This document shows, in pieces, positions 34,657-45,722 of a DNA stretch of 64,000 bases. A program made the position numbers and the translations under genes. Numbering within the stretch: the stretch's first letter is position 1; each line of letters starts with the position of its first letter. The notes beneath the pieces were generated by a model that worked only from the letters and a program-made list of their open reading frames with translations, was not told the origin of the DNA and made no database searches. The DNA comes from an uncultured Clostridia bacterium (GTDB lineage: Bacteria; Bacillota; Clostridia; Oscillospirales; Ruminococcaceae): assembly GCA_947631455.1 (NCBI GenBank), contig CANRLH010000002.1, forward strand, positions 91,312 to 155,311, in the 5' to 3' direction.

Positions 34657-35901
34657 ATGGCAGGAAAGGATACCTCAAGGCACTGCAATTTTTGCGGAAA
34701 GCCTGAGGACAGGGTAAGAAATTTATTTTCTGCAGGCACAACAAATATATGTGATCAGTGTGTTTTGCTCTGCTATGACATTATGCAGCAGCAGGGAGAT
34801 GTTCCCCCGGCTAAAAAGTCAAGCAAAAAGTCTGATGACGGAATTAAGCTGACTAAACCTGCGGAAATAAAGAAAATACTTGATCAATACGTTATCGGAC
34901 AGGACAATGCCAAAATATCGCTTGCAGTATCTGTCTATAATCACTACAAGAGAATTATGAGCCTTGACGACGGCAGTGACGTTGAGATACAAAAAAGCAA
35001 CATTCTGCTTTTAGGACCTACCGGAACAGGAAAAACACTTTTGGCACAGACGCTTGCCAGAATATTGAATGTGCCGTTTGCAATTGCAGATGCTACTACA
35101 CTTACCGAAGCCGGATATGTTGGAGATGATGTTGAAAACGTTCTGACAAGGCTTATTCAGGCTGCGGATTATGACATTGAAGCCGCACAGAACGGAATAA
35201 TATACATCGATGAGATAGATAAGATAGCAAGAAAGAGCGAAAACACCTCCATCACCAGAGATGTAAGCGGCGAGGGTGTTCAACAAGCACTTTTAAAGAT
35301 CATAGAGGGTTGCGTTTCAAATGTTCCTCCTCAGGGCGGAAGAAAGCATCCGCATCAGGAGTTTATACAGATAGATACCAAGAACATACTGTTTATATGC
35401 GGCGGAGCATTTGACGGTCTTGAAAAACTTATTAAAAAACGTACAGATAATTCATCTCTTGGATTCGGCGGAACGATTCGCCAGAAGGACGACAAAAAGC
35501 ATCTCGAGCTTGTTGAACCGCATGATCTGGTCAAGTTCGGCATGGTGCCGGAGCTTGTGGGCAGACTGCCGGTGATAACTGTTTTAGACGAGCTTGACGA
35601 GGATGCACTGGTAAAAATTCTGACCGAACCTAAAAACTCTCTTGTAAAACAGTATAAAAAGCTTTTCGAGTATGACGGCATAAAGCTTGAGTTTGAGGAG
35701 CAGACGCTTAAAGAAATTGCCAAGAAAACAATTGAGCAGAAAACAGGCGCAAGAGGACTCAGGTCGGTGGTAGAGGGGATTTTGATGAAGGTGATGTTCG
35801 ATACGCCTTCTGATGAAACGGTTTCAACGGTAACTGTCACTCCCGATTGTGTTACAAACGGCGCATCGCCGCTTATAATCAAGGGAAAAAAGAAAAAATA
35901 G
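34657..35901 (+). CDS. clpX: ATP-dependent Clp protease ATPase subunit ClpX
   Basis: 414 residues. AAA+ unfoldase feeding ClpP. The N-terminal C4 zinc-binding domain has CNFCGKPED and CDQC; then Walker [10 protein letters not shown], the pore loop [10 protein letters not shown], Walker [13 protein letters not shown], sensor I and the IGF-loop region (SLGFGGTIR) that docks on Clp[12 protein letters not shown] is the sensor II motif. Ends at a strong bidirectional terminator. Confidence 0.98.
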   Translation: MAGKDTSRHCNFCGKPEDRVRNLFSAGTTNICDQCVLLCYDIMQQQGDVPPAKKSSKKSDDGIKLTKPAEIKKILDQYVIGQDNAKISLAVSVYNHYKRIMSLDDGSDVEIQKSNILLLGPTGTGKTLLAQTLARILNVPFAIADATTLTEAGYVGDDVENVLTRLIQAADYDIEAAQNGIIYIDEIDKIARKSENTSITRDVSGEGVQQALLKIIEGCVSNVPPQGGRKHPHQEFIQIDTKNILFICGGAFDGLEKLIKKRTDNSSLGFGGTIRQKDDKKHLELVEPHDLVKFGMVPELVGRLPVITVLDELDEDALVKILTEPKNSLVKQYKKLFEYDGIKLEFEEQTLKEIAKKTIEQKTGARGLRSVVEGILMKVMFDTPSDETVSTVTVTPDCVTNGASPLIIKGKKKK

Positions 35902-35951
35902 TTTAGTTTAATGAGGATAAAATATCTTCCTTTGAAATTTAAGCTGTAAAA

Positions 35952-36000
35952 TTAAAAAGGATAACGTCAAAGCTTTAATGCTTACGTTATCCCTTTTTAT
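35952..36000. terminator. Bidirectional terminator between clpX and metA
   Basis: GGATAACGT (35959-35967) with ACGTTATCC (35984-35992), extended by A/T arms that give CTTTTTATTT on the plus strand and an A/T-rich exit on the minus strand. Confidence 0.85.
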
Positions 36001-36025
36001 TTGTTTTAAGGATCTCAAAGTGCGT

Positions 36026-36952
36026 TCATGGGATTTTTGTTATGTCATCAATATTATATGGCGTTCCCGGGTAAACTATAAAATTCAGCCAGTTTGAAAA
36101 CATGAGATTTGCATGGCACACCCAAGTGTGCAGAGGTTTAATATTTGGATTGTCATCAGGAAAGTAGTTATATGGAAGTTCTATCTGAAGTCCTTTTTCT
36201 AAATCCCTGAAGTATTCGTTTGCAAGGGTACGCTTGTCATATTCTCTGTGGCCGAGAATGAAAAAGCGCCGCATTGATCTGTCTCCGACTATGTCGACTC
36301 CTGCAATATCAGACTGCGCCAATATCTCAAGTTCAGGCACCTTTTTAATATCCTCACTGCGAACTTCTGTATGTCTTGAGTGCGGCACGAGGAAAATATC
36401 GTCAAATCCGTTTAAGATCGGGTGCTTCGGATTTAATACCTTGTGCTCAAACACGCCGAACATCTTTTTTTCAAGCGGATATTTCGGCACGCCGTAATGG
36501 TAAAAAAGACCTGCCTGCGCGCCCCAACAAATGTGTATTGTAGAATAAACCTGAGTTTTGCTCCACTCTAAAATTTCGCAAAGTTCGTCCCAATAATCAA
36601 CTTCTTTAAAATCAAGCTGCTCAACCGGAGCGCCGGTTATTATAAGACCATCAAAGCACCTGTCTTTAATTTCGTCAAATGAATTATAAAACTTTGAAAT
36701 GTGGCTTTGCGGAGTCGTCTTGGAGTCATGGCTTGCGGTTTTGATAAGTTCTATATTTAGCTGCAAAGGAGTATTGCTCAAAAGCCTTAAAAGCTGGGTT
36801 TCGGTCTCGATTTTTTTTGGCATTAGGTTTAATATTGCAATTTCAAGTGGACGTATATCCTGATGTATTGCTCGTTCATCGTCAATGACCATAATTCTGT
36901 CATCTACAAGAGTTTTATATGCAGGAAGACCATTAGGTATTTTTATTGGCAT
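36026..36952 (-). CDS. metA: Homoserine O-acetyltransferase (MetA type)
   Basis: 308 residues. The MetA/HTS fold acylates homoserine, the first committed step of methionine synthesis. The catalytic Cys lies at 142 (HICWGAQAG), with His235 and Glu237 in LGHREYD. Residue 111 is Glu (GAPVEQLDF); in this family Glu111 goes with acetyl-CoA use and Gly111 with succinyl-CoA use, so I call it an acetyltransferase although it is often annotated as a succinyltransferase. Start ATG has AAAGGA upstream. No SAM riboswitch is recognisable before the gene; a promoter with an inverted repeat over the -10 lies at 36982-37019. Confidence 0.93.
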   Translation of the reverse strand: MPIKIPNGLPAYKTLVDDRIMVIDDERAIHQDIRPLEIAILNLMPKKIETETQLLRLLSNTPLQLNIELIKTASHDSKTTPQSHISKFYNSFDEIKDRCFDGLIITGAPVEQLDFKEVDYWDELCEILEWSKTQVYSTIHICWGAQAGLFYHYGVPKYPLEKKMFGVFEHKVLNPKHPILNGFDDIFLVPHSRHTEVRSEDIKKVPELEILAQSDIAGVDIVGDRSMRRFFILGHREYDKRTLANEYFRDLEKGLQIELPYNYFPDDNPNIKPLHTWVCHANLMFSNWLNFIVYPGTPYNIDDITKIP

Positions 36953-36981
36953 TTTTTATCTATCCTTTCTTTTGAAACTGA

Positions 36982-37019
36982 CTGAGTGTTATTTTAACAT
37001 AAAACTCAGAAAATGTAAA
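36982..37019 (-). promoter_or_regulatory. metA promoter with a small inverted repeat
   Basis: Minus strand TTTACA (37014-37019), 17-base spacer, TAAAAT (36991-36996). CTGAGT and ACTCAG (36982-36987 and 37004-37009) flank the -10 and could be an operator. Confidence 0.65.
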
Positions 37020-37178
37020 GGGCTGATGAAGTCCACTGTTGTTTTTTACCGTAAATGCTCATTTTATGATAAAAGCCGCCTTTGACAAATTTCTGTAAGA
37101 CAAGGACCTATAATAAAATTACCTTTCGTATAAATAGATATAAGCGGAGGAATTTTAAAGACAAGCAGGTGTCAAGGA

Positions 37179-39449
37179 ATGTTAAAAATGGAGACAACTT
37201 TAAAAAACACGGATAGGCTAAGGCACTATACCTTGGCGGGCATTACAATGATCTTGAGTTTTATAGCAACAAGAGGCGAGCTGTTCGGTTTTCCGTCACC
37301 GGTAAATGTGGTGATAGCATCGCTTTCCGGCAGTCTTGGAGGGTTTTCGCTTGCCGCGTGCATACTTTCTTACATAATAAGCGGAAGCGTTTTTGATGGG
37401 ATAATAAACCTGTGTTCAATAGCTACGGTAATGGCGATACGGCTTTTGATAAATCGTTCCGGCAGAGAGCCTGCTTTGGCCGGTGCGCTTTTCACTTCTT
37501 CGGCATATCTTTTGTATTCCGCCATTGTGAGCCTTGTGACTGACAGCGACATAAATCTGATACTTTTCAGGATACTAAGCGCGTTCATGTGCTTTGCTCT
37601 TACTTATTCGGTAAAAATCTGTTTTAACAGATATGTATCTGATGGAATGATAGATATGAGCTCTGCAAACGGTATAATGATAGCTGTGATTTTTGTTATG
37701 TCGGTTGCTACTCTTACAGGAGTATCTATTCTCGGCATAAACTTCGGACGTGCTTTGGGAGTGGCGGTAATGCTGTTCGCCGCAAGCAAGTATAAGTATA
37801 TGGGCGGCGCCGTGTTCGGCGCTTTGGCAACGCTCGGAGTAATAATCTGCTCACCGGATATGATAAAAAACACTTTACTTTTAGCAACGGCTGGCCTTAT
37901 ATGCGGAGCGTTTTCAGCTTTAGGCGTAGTTGCTGTAATAATATCACTAATGGCGGTGGTCGTTGGCGGAATATTTATAATGGGGACAAATGCGGATTCG
38001 TTTAAGCTTATAGCAGATGTTATAGTGGGAGCGGTGATGTATCTGTGTCTGCCGGACAACAAGGTGCTTTCCGCCTTTAGACTGGTGGGCGGCAGAAAAA
38101 AGTCTCCGGAAATCTCCTGTCAGACTGCGGCGAGCAAAATAAGCTTTACTTCTAAAAGCGTTATGTCTATAAGAGATCAGATATTGTCTGTAACAGAGGC
38201 GCTTGAAAAAAAGATAGCTCCACCCGACCTTTCAAAAGAGGTGAGAGCGTGTGTATGCAGGGATTGCAGCAGGATCGCACAGTGCTGGGAGGAGAACAAA
38301 GGTGAAACTGCAAGCACATTTTCTCAGCTTTCGATGAGAGTAAGGCGAAACGGCGCTGTAACTCTGGACGACATAAGGCGAAAGCACAAGGACTGCTGTA
38401 AAAAAGAGGTTTTGATGAGTACTTTCAATATGCTCTACACCGGGCTTTCTTACGAGCAGGGGAGAAAAGAGAAGATGACCGAACTAAGAGAGCTTTTGTG
38501 TTCTCAGCTTGTCATTATGTCACAGCTTTTAAACGATTTGTCCGACAACACGGCAAGCCTTAACAAAATAGATGTTTTACTTTCAGATTCTATTGCTGAT
38601 CTCGTTTACAAACAGGGTATCACAAACGCTAAAATATGTGCTTATATTGACGCTAACAACCAGCCGACCGTTGAAATGTATCTGCCCAAAACCGCAAAGC
38701 CTGACCTTGTGAAGCTCACCGTTGAGATGGGAGAACTCGCCTGTGCTGACTTTCAGATGCCGGTCGTAAGCTTTGCAGACAATATGAAAAAACTTATTTT
38801 TGCACCACGTCCGTTTTTCAGCGCGGAGTGGGATACTCTTTCGACCAGCGCCGTATTCGGTGATTATTCCGGAGATTATTACGAATTTTTAAAACCTTCG
38901 CCATGCCGGCAGTACATTGTTTTGTCAGACGGTATGGGTACGGGGAAAAGAGCCCGGCTTGACTCTATGTTTGCGGTAAATCTGGTTACGAGAATGCTCA
39001 CCTCCGGCGCTTCTCCGACAACCGCGGCGGCGCTTATAAACTCTATACTCAGAGTAAAAAGCTGGGAGGAAAGCTTTGCCACCCTTGATATCGCAGATAT
39101 AAACCTGTCTACCGGAACACTTAGTATTTTTAAATGCGGCGCCGCACCAAGCTTTCTTATAAGGAAGGGAAAGATAACCACTCTTGACGCTAAAACATTT
39201 CCTCTGGGTATTTTGTGCGATTCTTCCTGCGAGACGATAAGCGTGAAGCTCGAAAAGGACGACATAGTGCTGATATGCTCAGACGGCATAAGCAAAAATG
39301 TTATTGAAAAAGCAATAATGAATAAAAAAATGATAAATAAAAGGACGCCGCAGGAAATAGTCAGAATTATTACGGAGGAAATAAGCATGAAAAATACTTC
39401 GCAAAAATCTGACGATATCACCGTTTTAACTGTAAAAATTACAAATTAG
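37179..39449 (+). CDS. spoIIE: Stage II sporulation protein E (SpoIIE)
   Basis: 756 residues (B. subtilis has 827). The N-terminal half (about 15-305) holds roughly ten membrane helices, the middle is a regulatory region with a CVCRDCSRIAQCW Cys cluster, and the C-terminus is a PP2C-type phosphatase: VLSDGMGTGKRA with metal-binding Asp, FKCGAAPSFL, FPLGIL and LICSDGISKN. SpoIIE sits at the polar septum and dephosphorylates SpoIIAA to activate sigma-F in the forespore. Two ATGs are possible, 37179 and 37188; the second has AAGGA at better spacing. A GGAGG at 37146-37150 has no start codon near it. Confidence 0.95.
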   Translation: MLKMETTLKNTDRLRHYTLAGITMILSFIATRGELFGFPSPVNVVIASLSGSLGGFSLAACILSYIISGSVFDGIINLCSIATVMAIRLLINRSGREPALAGALFTSSAYLLYSAIVSLVTDSDINLILFRILSAFMCFALTYSVKICFNRYVSDGMIDMSSANGIMIAVIFVMSVATLTGVSILGINFGRALGVAVMLFAASKYKYMGGAVFGALATLGVIICSPDMIKNTLLLATAGLICGAFSALGVVAVIISLMAVVVGGIFIMGTNADSFKLIADVIVGAVMYLCLPDNKVLSAFRLVGGRKKSPEISCQTAASKISFTSKSVMSIRDQILSVTEALEKKIAPPDLSKEVRACVCRDCSRIAQCWEENKGETASTFSQLSMRVRRNGAVTLDDIRRKHKDCCKKEVLMSTFNMLYTGLSYEQGRKEKMTELRELLCSQLVIMSQLLNDLSDNTASLNKIDVLLSDSIADLVYKQGITNAKICAYIDANNQPTVEMYLPKTAKPDLVKLTVEMGELACADFQMPVVSFADNMKKLIFAPRPFFSAEWDTLSTSAVFGDYSGDYYEFLKPSPCRQYIVLSDGMGTGKRARLDSMFAVNLVTRMLTSGASPTTAAALINSILRVKSWEESFATLDIADINLSTGTLSIFKCGAAPSFLIRKGKITTLDAKTFPLGILCDSSCETISVKLEKDDIVLICSDGISKNVIEKAIMNKKMINKRTPQEIVRIITEEISMKNTSQKSDDITVLTVKITN

Positions 39450-39575
39450 AATTAAATTTTACTTTTTACATACCATAGCACTAATCCGTTTTTACAAATC
39501 ACACGGATTTTTAGTAAAGTTGCACAAAATACGCCACACAATTATGTGCGATTTGGAAAATATAGATAAAAACTA

Positions 39576-39604
39576 TTGCAAATAGCTGTAAAAAGAGGTA
39601 CAAT
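39576..39604 (+). promoter_or_regulatory. Promoter of the glycogen operon
   Basis: TTGCAA (39576-39581), 17-base spacer, TACAAT (39599-39604), 33 bases before the glgB start. Confidence 0.7.
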
Positions 39605-39637
39605 GATAAAGTAATAAATCATTGTGGAGGAATATAG

Positions 39638-41629
39638 ATGTCAGACAACACAAACGCGGCTTATGATATTCCGCTTTTGCTTTTTCACGAGGGCACAAAT
39701 TACAAGTGTGGCGAGTTTTTCGGTGCGCATAAAGGCGAGCTTTACGGTGAGCAGGGATATTTTTTCAGAGTTTGGGCTCCTCACGCGATCAGCGTCAGTA
39801 TCGTGGGAGACTTTAACGGCTGGGACAATGAAGCAGATAAAATGGTTTGCATAAAAAACAGTGAGGTCTGGGAGGGCTTTGTCAAGAACTTAAAAGAGTA
39901 TGATACGTATAAGTATTGTATTACGGCTTCAAACGGTGAAAAGCTTCTGAAAGCCGATCCGTATGGAGTCCATATGCAGACGCCGCCCGAAACAGCTTCA
40001 AAAATATATGATTTAGATGGCTTTAAGTGGACTGATTCGGCATATTTAAAGAAAAGAGAAGCATCAGACATATATAAAAGTCCGATGAATATTTACGAAG
40101 TGCATTTAGGCTCGTGGAAGCAGTATCCTGACGGTAACTTCTTTACATATGAGAAGTTTGCCGAAGAGATAATACCGTATCTGAAAGAAATGAGCTATAC
40201 GCACGTAGAATTTATGCCGCTTGCAGAGTATCCGTTTGATGGATCGTGGGGATACCAGCAGATCGGTTACTTTTCGCCGACCTCAAGATTCGGAACGCCT
40301 AAGGACTTTATGAAAATGATTAACGACTTTCACCGTGCGGGAATAGGCGTGATTCTCGACTGGGTTCCGGCGCATTTTCCAAAGGATGCTGCGGGGCTTT
40401 CAAACTTTGACGGAGAAGCCTGTTACGAATATGCCGACTGGCGAAAGGGAGAGCATAAGTCGTGGGGCACCAAGGTGTTTGATTACGGTAAAAATGAGGT
40501 AGTATCATTCCTTATTTCAAACGCAATATACTGGCTTGAAAAATACCATATTGACGGACTAAGAGTCGACGCAGTAGCGTCTATGCTTTATCTTGACTAT
40601 GACAGGCGTGACGGTGAATGGATTGCCAATAAATACGGCGAAAACAAAAACCTCGAAGCTATTGAATTTTTCAAAAAGCTTAACAGCGCGGTGTTTGAAA
40701 GATTTCCGAACGCTCTTATGATTGCGGAGGAATCGACTGCTTGGCCAATGGTGACCAAGCCTGCGGATATAGGCGGACTGGGCTTTAATTTCAAGTGGAA
40801 TATGGGCTGGATGAATGATATGCTAAAGTATATGGCCCTTGACCCTATACACAGAGCCTTTCATCACAATGCTCTGACGTTTTCGTTCTTTTATGCATTT
40901 TCAGAAAACTTTGTTTTGCCGATATCGCATGATGAGGTAGTTCACGGAAAGGGTTCGCTTATAAATAAGATGTTCGGAGACACCGATCAGAAGTTTGCAC
41001 AGGCAAGAGCGTTTTTGGGATTTATGATGGCTCACCCCGGCAAAAAGCTTTTGTTTATGGGATGCGAATTTGCCCAGTTCAGAGAGTGGGACTACGAAAA
41101 CGGTCTTGAGTGGTTTATGATTGAAGAATATGAAAATCATAGAAATTTTCATGGCTTTGTAAAAAACCTCAATAAGTTTTATCTTGAAAATTCTCCGTTG
41201 TGGTCTGTAGATTTTTCATGGGAGGGGTTCTCGTGGATATCAAACGACGACTATACTCAAAGCATAATAGTGTTCAGGAGGATAGACGATAAGGGCAACG
41301 AAATAATAGTTGTGTGTAATTTTGTACCCGTTGCGAGAACGGGTTACAGCTTCGGGGTGCCTTTCAAAGGAAAGTACACTGAGGTGTTTAATACGACTTC
41401 TGCCGACGGAAGTCCGTATGTCAATAAGCCGAAGCGTGCAGCGGCTGTTCCTATGCACGGTTATGATTACTCTATAACGGTGGACATTCCCGCTTATTCG
41501 ACTATGTATTTTACGGTAGAAAAGCAGCAGCCGAGAAAGAAGACTCCCGCATCAGGCGAGGTAAAAAAGACGGTATCAAAAAAGGATTCAGATAAAAAAG
41601 TCTCGGCAAAAAAGATTGGAAATAAATAA
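39638..41629 (+). CDS. glgB: 1,4-alpha-glucan branching enzyme
   Basis: 663 residues. Adds alpha-1,6 branches to glycogen. The N-terminal CBM48 domain ([20 protein letters not shown]) precedes a GH13 barrel with [14 protein letters not shown], the nucleophile strand [16 protein letters not shown], the acid/base region [12 protein letters not shown] and [14 protein letters not shown]. The last 30 or so residues are Lys-rich and repetitive ([14 protein letters not shown]...), probably disordered. First gene of glgB-glgC-glgD-glgA. Confidence 0.97.
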   Translation: MSDNTNAAYDIPLLLFHEGTNYKCGEFFGAHKGELYGEQGYFFRVWAPHAISVSIVGDFNGWDNEADKMVCIKNSEVWEGFVKNLKEYDTYKYCITASNGEKLLKADPYGVHMQTPPETASKIYDLDGFKWTDSAYLKKREASDIYKSPMNIYEVHLGSWKQYPDGNFFTYEKFAEEIIPYLKEMSYTHVEFMPLAEYPFDGSWGYQQIGYFSPTSRFGTPKDFMKMINDFHRAGIGVILDWVPAHFPKDAAGLSNFDGEACYEYADWRKGEHKSWGTKVFDYGKNEVVSFLISNAIYWLEKYHIDGLRVDAVASMLYLDYDRRDGEWIANKYGENKNLEAIEFFKKLNSAVFERFPNALMIAEESTAWPMVTKPADIGGLGFNFKWNMGWMNDMLKYMALDPIHRAFHHNALTFSFFYAFSENFVLPISHDEVVHGKGSLINKMFGDTDQKFAQARAFLGFMMAHPGKKLLFMGCEFAQFREWDYENGLEWFMIEEYENHRNFHGFVKNLNKFYLENSPLWSVDFSWEGFSWISNDDYTQSIIVFRRIDDKGNEIIVVCNFVPVARTGYSFGVPFKGKYTEVFNTTSADGSPYVNKPKRAAAVPMHGYDYSITVDIPAYSTMYFTVEKQQPRKKTPASGEVKKTVSKKDSDKKVSAKKIGNK

Positions 41630-41670
41630 AAGTAAAGTATTTTTATATAAAATTATAGGTTGGTGATTTG

Positions 41671-42879
41671 ATGTTTAACAAAAAAGAAATTGTCGCAATG
41701 CTTTTGGCAGGCGGACAGGGAAGTCGTCTGTACGCATTGACAAAGCAGATTGCAAAACCCGCAGTTCCGTACGGGGGAAAGTACAGGATCATAGATTTCC
41801 CGCTGTCAAACTGCATAAATTCAGGCATTGACACGGTGGGAGTTCTGACGCAGTATCAGCCACTGGCTATGAACGATTATATCGGAAACGGTCAGCCTTG
41901 GGACCTTGACCGTAATACAGGCGGAGTTCATATACTTGCGCCGTATCAGTCGCAACAGGGAGCAGAGTGGTACAAGGGTACGGCAAATGCAATTTACCAG
42001 AACCTTTCGTTTATCGAGAGGTATGACCCTGAGTATGTTGTGATCCTTTCGGGAGATCACATTTACAAGATGGATTACAGTGAAATGCTCAGGTATCATA
42101 AGGAAAAAAACGCAGATTGCACCATAGCCGTTTTGGATGTTGACCTTGAGGAAGCGTCTCGTTTCGGAATTATGTTTGCTCACGATGATGGAGAGATTTA
42201 TGACTTTGTGGAAAAGCCGAAGGAGCCTAAAAGCACACTTGCTTCTATGGGAATATATATCTTCTCATTTGACGTTTTGAAAAAATATCTCACCGACAAC
42301 GAAAATGATAAGAGAGAGGACAATTCAAAGGACTTCGGCAAGGACATTATCCCGATGATGCTTGCCGACAACAAGCGGCTTTACGCATATCGGTTTGATG
42401 GCTATTGGAAGGATGTAGGAACGATAGACAGCCTTTGGGAGGCCAATATGGACCTTATAAACCCGAATATACCGATAGATCTATACGATCCGACATGGAA
42501 GATTTATTCAAGAAACCCTGTTATGCCGCCGCAGAGTATAGGAAAAAACGCGAAGATCCAAAACTCTATGGTAACTGAGGGTTGCACTATTGACGGTACT
42601 GTTGATTTTTCGATGATATCCGATGGTGTTACTATCGAAGAGGGCGCAGTGGTTACAGACTCGATCCTTATGCCGGGAGTTGTTGTTAAATCCGGAGCAG
42701 TAGTCGAATATGCAATCGTAGGAGAGAACTCTGTCATAGGCGAAAATGCCAAGGTAGGAGAAAGACCTGAAAATGTTGAGAACAGAGACGAATGGGGCGT
42801 TGCAGTTATAGGACACGAGATCACGATTTCAAACGGCGCTAAAATCAAGCCTAAAGAAATAATCGGAGAAAACAAGTAA
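41671..42879 (+). CDS. glgC: Glucose-1-phosphate adenylyltransferase, GlgC subunit
   Basis: 402 residues from the ATG at 41671, preceded by AGGTTGGTGA. Makes ADP-glucose. Motifs: [61 protein letters not shown], the ATP and glucose-1-phosphate sites, and a left-handed beta-helix C-terminus. Firmicutes use a catalytic GlgC paired with GlgD; both are here in tandem. Confidence 0.97.
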   Translation: MFNKKEIVAMLLAGGQGSRLYALTKQIAKPAVPYGGKYRIIDFPLSNCINSGIDTVGVLTQYQPLAMNDYIGNGQPWDLDRNTGGVHILAPYQSQQGAEWYKGTANAIYQNLSFIERYDPEYVVILSGDHIYKMDYSEMLRYHKEKNADCTIAVLDVDLEEASRFGIMFAHDDGEIYDFVEKPKEPKSTLASMGIYIFSFDVLKKYLTDNENDKREDNSKDFGKDIIPMMLADNKRLYAYRFDGYWKDVGTIDSLWEANMDLINPNIPIDLYDPTWKIYSRNPVMPPQSIGKNAKIQNSMVTEGCTIDGTVDFSMISDGVTIEEGAVVTDSILMPGVVVKSGAVVEYAIVGENSVIGENAKVGERPENVENRDEWGVAVIGHEITISNGAKIKPKEIIGENK

Positions 42880-42894
42880 GGGAGGGAATTTGAT

Positions 42895-44022
42895 ATGTCA
42901 GTAAATATGAAAAATGTTTTGGGAATAGTATTTGCAAATATGCACGACATGACGGTAGAGTCCCTTACCCAGAAAAGAACAATGGGTTCAATACTGTTCG
43001 GCGGAAGATACAGGCTTATCGACTTTCCTCTGTCGAATATGGTAAACAGCGGGATATCAAATGTAGGAGTTGTCACTAAGCATAATTATCAGTCGCTTCT
43101 TGACCATATGGGCAATGGAAGAAGCTGGGACCTCTCAAGAAAAACGGGCGGGCTTCATATTCTTCCTCCGTTCGGAAGCAATGAGAGCACTCTTTACAGA
43201 GGTCGATTGGAGGCATTGTACGGTGCGATAAGCTTTCTTATGCACGCTCCGCAGGAGTATATCGTTATGAGCGACTGCGATGTTGTCGCAAATATAGATT
43301 ACAGACCTATCGTTGATTATCACATTGAAAGCGGCGCGGATATAACTGTGGTGACAAGCACGGGAAAGCTCAGTGCTTATGAGACCAAGCAAAGCACATT
43401 TATGACAGTGGACAGCCAGAACAGAGTTCAGGACGTTTTGATACACAGCGGTCTTGAGGGCACTGGCGCGTTAAACCTCAATATGTATGTGGTTAAAAAG
43501 GATCTGTTACTTGACATTGTAAAATCGAACATTTCAAAGGGATTGTACAGCTTTGAGCGAGATGTTCTTCAAGCCAAGAAAAAGGAACTTAGGATAATGT
43601 CTTATGATTATCAGGGTTACTTCAGACAGATATTCAGTATTCTTTCATACTTTAACGCGAATATGGATCTTCTCGACGTTAAGAACTGCCGCACGCTGTT
43701 TAATACCAGCTCTCCGATTTATACAAAGCTTAAGGATAATGCTCCGGTTAAGTACGGACTAGATAGCAAGGTCACTAATTCGCTTATCGCAGACGGCTGT
43801 GTTATCGACGGCGAGGTTGAAAACTGCGTGCTGTTCAGAGGAGTAAAAATCGGAAAAGGTTCGGTTGTTAAAAACTCCATTCTTATGCAGGACACGGTTG
43901 TTGGTGAAAACGCAAAAATCGATTATGCAATAACGGATAAAAATGTTGTCGTAAGCAACGACAGAAATCTGTCAAGTTCTGAGACGTTTCCAATTTACGT
44001 TGCAAAGGACGCTTGCGTATAG
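42895..44022 (+). CDS. glgD: Glucose-1-phosphate adenylyltransferase, GlgD subunit
   Basis: 375 residues. Same fold as GlgC (GGRYRLIDFPLSNMVNSGISNVGVVTKHNYQSL) but without the full N-terminal GGxGxRL glycine-rich loop (it opens LGIVFANMHD), so it is the regulatory, non-catalytic partner. The C-terminal beta-helix (LIADGCVIDGEVENCVLF) is present. In Firmicutes GlgCD forms the working heteromer. It starts 15 bases after glgC with GGGAGGG upstream. Confidence 0.95.
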   Translation: MSVNMKNVLGIVFANMHDMTVESLTQKRTMGSILFGGRYRLIDFPLSNMVNSGISNVGVVTKHNYQSLLDHMGNGRSWDLSRKTGGLHILPPFGSNESTLYRGRLEALYGAISFLMHAPQEYIVMSDCDVVANIDYRPIVDYHIESGADITVVTSTGKLSAYETKQSTFMTVDSQNRVQDVLIHSGLEGTGALNLNMYVVKKDLLLDIVKSNISKGLYSFERDVLQAKKKELRIMSYDYQGYFRQIFSILSYFNANMDLLDVKNCRTLFNTSSPIYTKLKDNAPVKYGLDSKVTNSLIADGCVIDGEVENCVLFRGVKIGKGSVVKNSILMQDTVVGENAKIDYAITDKNVVVSNDRNLSSSETFPIYVAKDACV

Positions 44023-44029
44023 CCTTATA

Positions 44030-44065
44030 ATTCAGTAGGGGAATAACAACCCCTGCTGAATTTGA
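44030..44065 (+). terminator. Hairpin between glgD and glgA
   Basis: A 12-bp stem with one wobble pair (44030-44041 with 44050-44061) and an 8-base loop, with only TTT behind it. It may tune read-through to glgA. The rest of the gap (to 44160) holds no gene. Confidence 0.5.
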
Positions 44066-44160
44066 AATATTTTGCCTTGCTAAAAGAGTACATATTGCAC
44101 AGGCAAGTGGGGTAAGATCCTCTGCTCTGTGTAAAACCTACAAACGAAAAGGAGATTATT

Positions 44161-45582
44161 ATGAACATACTATACACAGCATCAGAGGCGCTTCCTTACG
44201 TTGCATCGGGTGGACTTGCTGATGTAGCGGGTTCTCTTCCGGCAGCAATAAACGCACAGGGACATGATTGCAGAGTAGTGATCCCTATGTACGGTCAGAT
44301 AAAGGACGAGCTTAAAGCCAACCTTACGTTTATGATGAACTTTACAGTTCCCGTGGCGTGGAGAAATCAGTACTGCGGAGTTTTTGTGGGAAACGAAAAC
44401 GGTGTTACATATTATCTGCTTGACAACGAGTATTATTTCGGAAGAAACGGGCTCTATGGTTTTTATGACGATGCGGAGAGATTCGTTTTCTTTTCACGCG
44501 CTGTGCTTGAGCTTATAAGATATATTGATTTTAAGCCAAATGTCATAAACGCAAATGACTGGCAGACGGCACTTGTTCCGGTATATTACGATGTTTTCTA
44601 TCGCTATCAGTCAGGTTATGAGGATATAAAGACGGTGTTTACCATTCATAATATCCAGTATCAGGGAAGATACGGTCTTGAGCTTATTGGCGATATAATG
44701 GGAATACCGCTTTATCATACCGATTTGCTTTCATACGATGGCGATGTAAACTTTATGAAGGCAGCGATAGAGGTAGCGGACAAGGTAACGACGGTTTCTC
44801 CGACATACGCCAATGAGATTCTGGATCCGTGGTATTCGCATGGACTCGACAGAGCTCTTGCGGGAAAACAATATAAGCTGTGCGGATTTTTGAATGGAAT
44901 AGACCAGAATGTATATAACCCAGAAACAGATCCGATCATCGCTAAAAATTATGGGCTCAAAGATAAGTCCGGAAAAAAGGTGTGCAAAAAAGCTCTATGT
45001 GAGGAGCTTGGCATATCTGACGGCAAGGAGCCTGTTATCGGAATAGTTACAAGGTTTGTTTCTCATAAGGGGCTTGATTTAATCAAATACGTTTTTGAGG
45101 ACATTGTAAATCTCGGATACAAATTTGCTATACTGGGAAGCGGTGAAAAGATATACGAGGATTTCTTTACTGAGATGCACTATCGGTATCCTGACAGAGT
45201 AGGGGTTAAGCTTGGGTTTATCCCGGCACTTTCCAAGAAAATTTATGCCGGAGCTGATATGTTCCTTATGCCTTCTCAGAGCGAGCCGTGCGGACTTGCA
45301 CAGATGATCTCATTAAGATACGGAACTATTCCTATCGTAAGAGAAACCGGCGGTCTTAAGGATTCTATTCAGGATGCGGGTGATCCTAACGGTCAGCTTA
45401 TGGGTAACGGATTTACCTTTAAGACATATAACGCTCACGATATGCTTGACGCATGTGCAAGAGCAAGAGGATATTACGACAATAGGATGAAGTGGGGCAG
45501 ACTTGTAAACAACGCATTCAAGCAGGACTTCAGCTGGGAAAAATCTGCGAAGCTTTATATCGGACTTTACGAAAATATGTAA
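44161..45582 (+). CDS. glgA: Glycogen synthase
   Basis: 473 residues, GT5 family. Extends alpha-1,4-glucan with ADP-glucose. The N-terminal ASEALPYVASGGLADVAGSLP (KTGGL variant), FTIHNIQYQGRYG, NFMKAAIEVADKVTTVSPTYA and the C-terminal MPSQSEPCGLAQMISLRYGTIPIVRETGGL motifs are present. The first loop reads ASGGL where E. coli has KTGGL; Gram-positive enzymes vary here. Last gene of the glg operon in this window; no glgP follows. Confidence 0.97.
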   Translation: MNILYTASEALPYVASGGLADVAGSLPAAINAQGHDCRVVIPMYGQIKDELKANLTFMMNFTVPVAWRNQYCGVFVGNENGVTYYLLDNEYYFGRNGLYGFYDDAERFVFFSRAVLELIRYIDFKPNVINANDWQTALVPVYYDVFYRYQSGYEDIKTVFTIHNIQYQGRYGLELIGDIMGIPLYHTDLLSYDGDVNFMKAAIEVADKVTTVSPTYANEILDPWYSHGLDRALAGKQYKLCGFLNGIDQNVYNPETDPIIAKNYGLKDKSGKKVCKKALCEELGISDGKEPVIGIVTRFVSHKGLDLIKYVFEDIVNLGYKFAILGSGEKIYEDFFTEMHYRYPDRVGVKLGFIPALSKKIYAGADMFLMPSQSEPCGLAQMISLRYGTIPIVRETGGLKDSIQDAGDPNGQLMGNGFTFKTYNAHDMLDACARARGYYDNRMKWGRLVNNAFKQDFSWEKSAKLYIGLYENM

Positions 45583-45670
45583 CTAATTGGCGAAAAGAAA
45601 GAGAAAAGCCAAAAAATATATTACCAAAAACTGAATAGTTTAGCTTTGTTTTACAAAACTTATCATAAAT

Positions 45671-45700
45671 AGCCTGTATTGATTACGGGCTGTTTGTGTT
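45671..45700 (+). terminator. Terminator-like hairpin after glgA
   Basis: An 8-bp stem (45671-45678 with 45684-45691) and 5-base loop, then GTTTGTGTT. It lies just ahead of the next gene's ribosome site, so it could also act in that gene's leader. Confidence 0.55.
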
Positions 45701-45722
45701 CAAAAAAGGGGATTCAAAAATC

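Noticed and set aside
37014..37178. Possible SAM riboswitch before metA, or strong promoter for spoIIE
   Set aside because: No S-box core motifs were found. TTGACA at about 37082 is 21 bases from the TATAAT-like box, too far for a normal sigma-A promoter.
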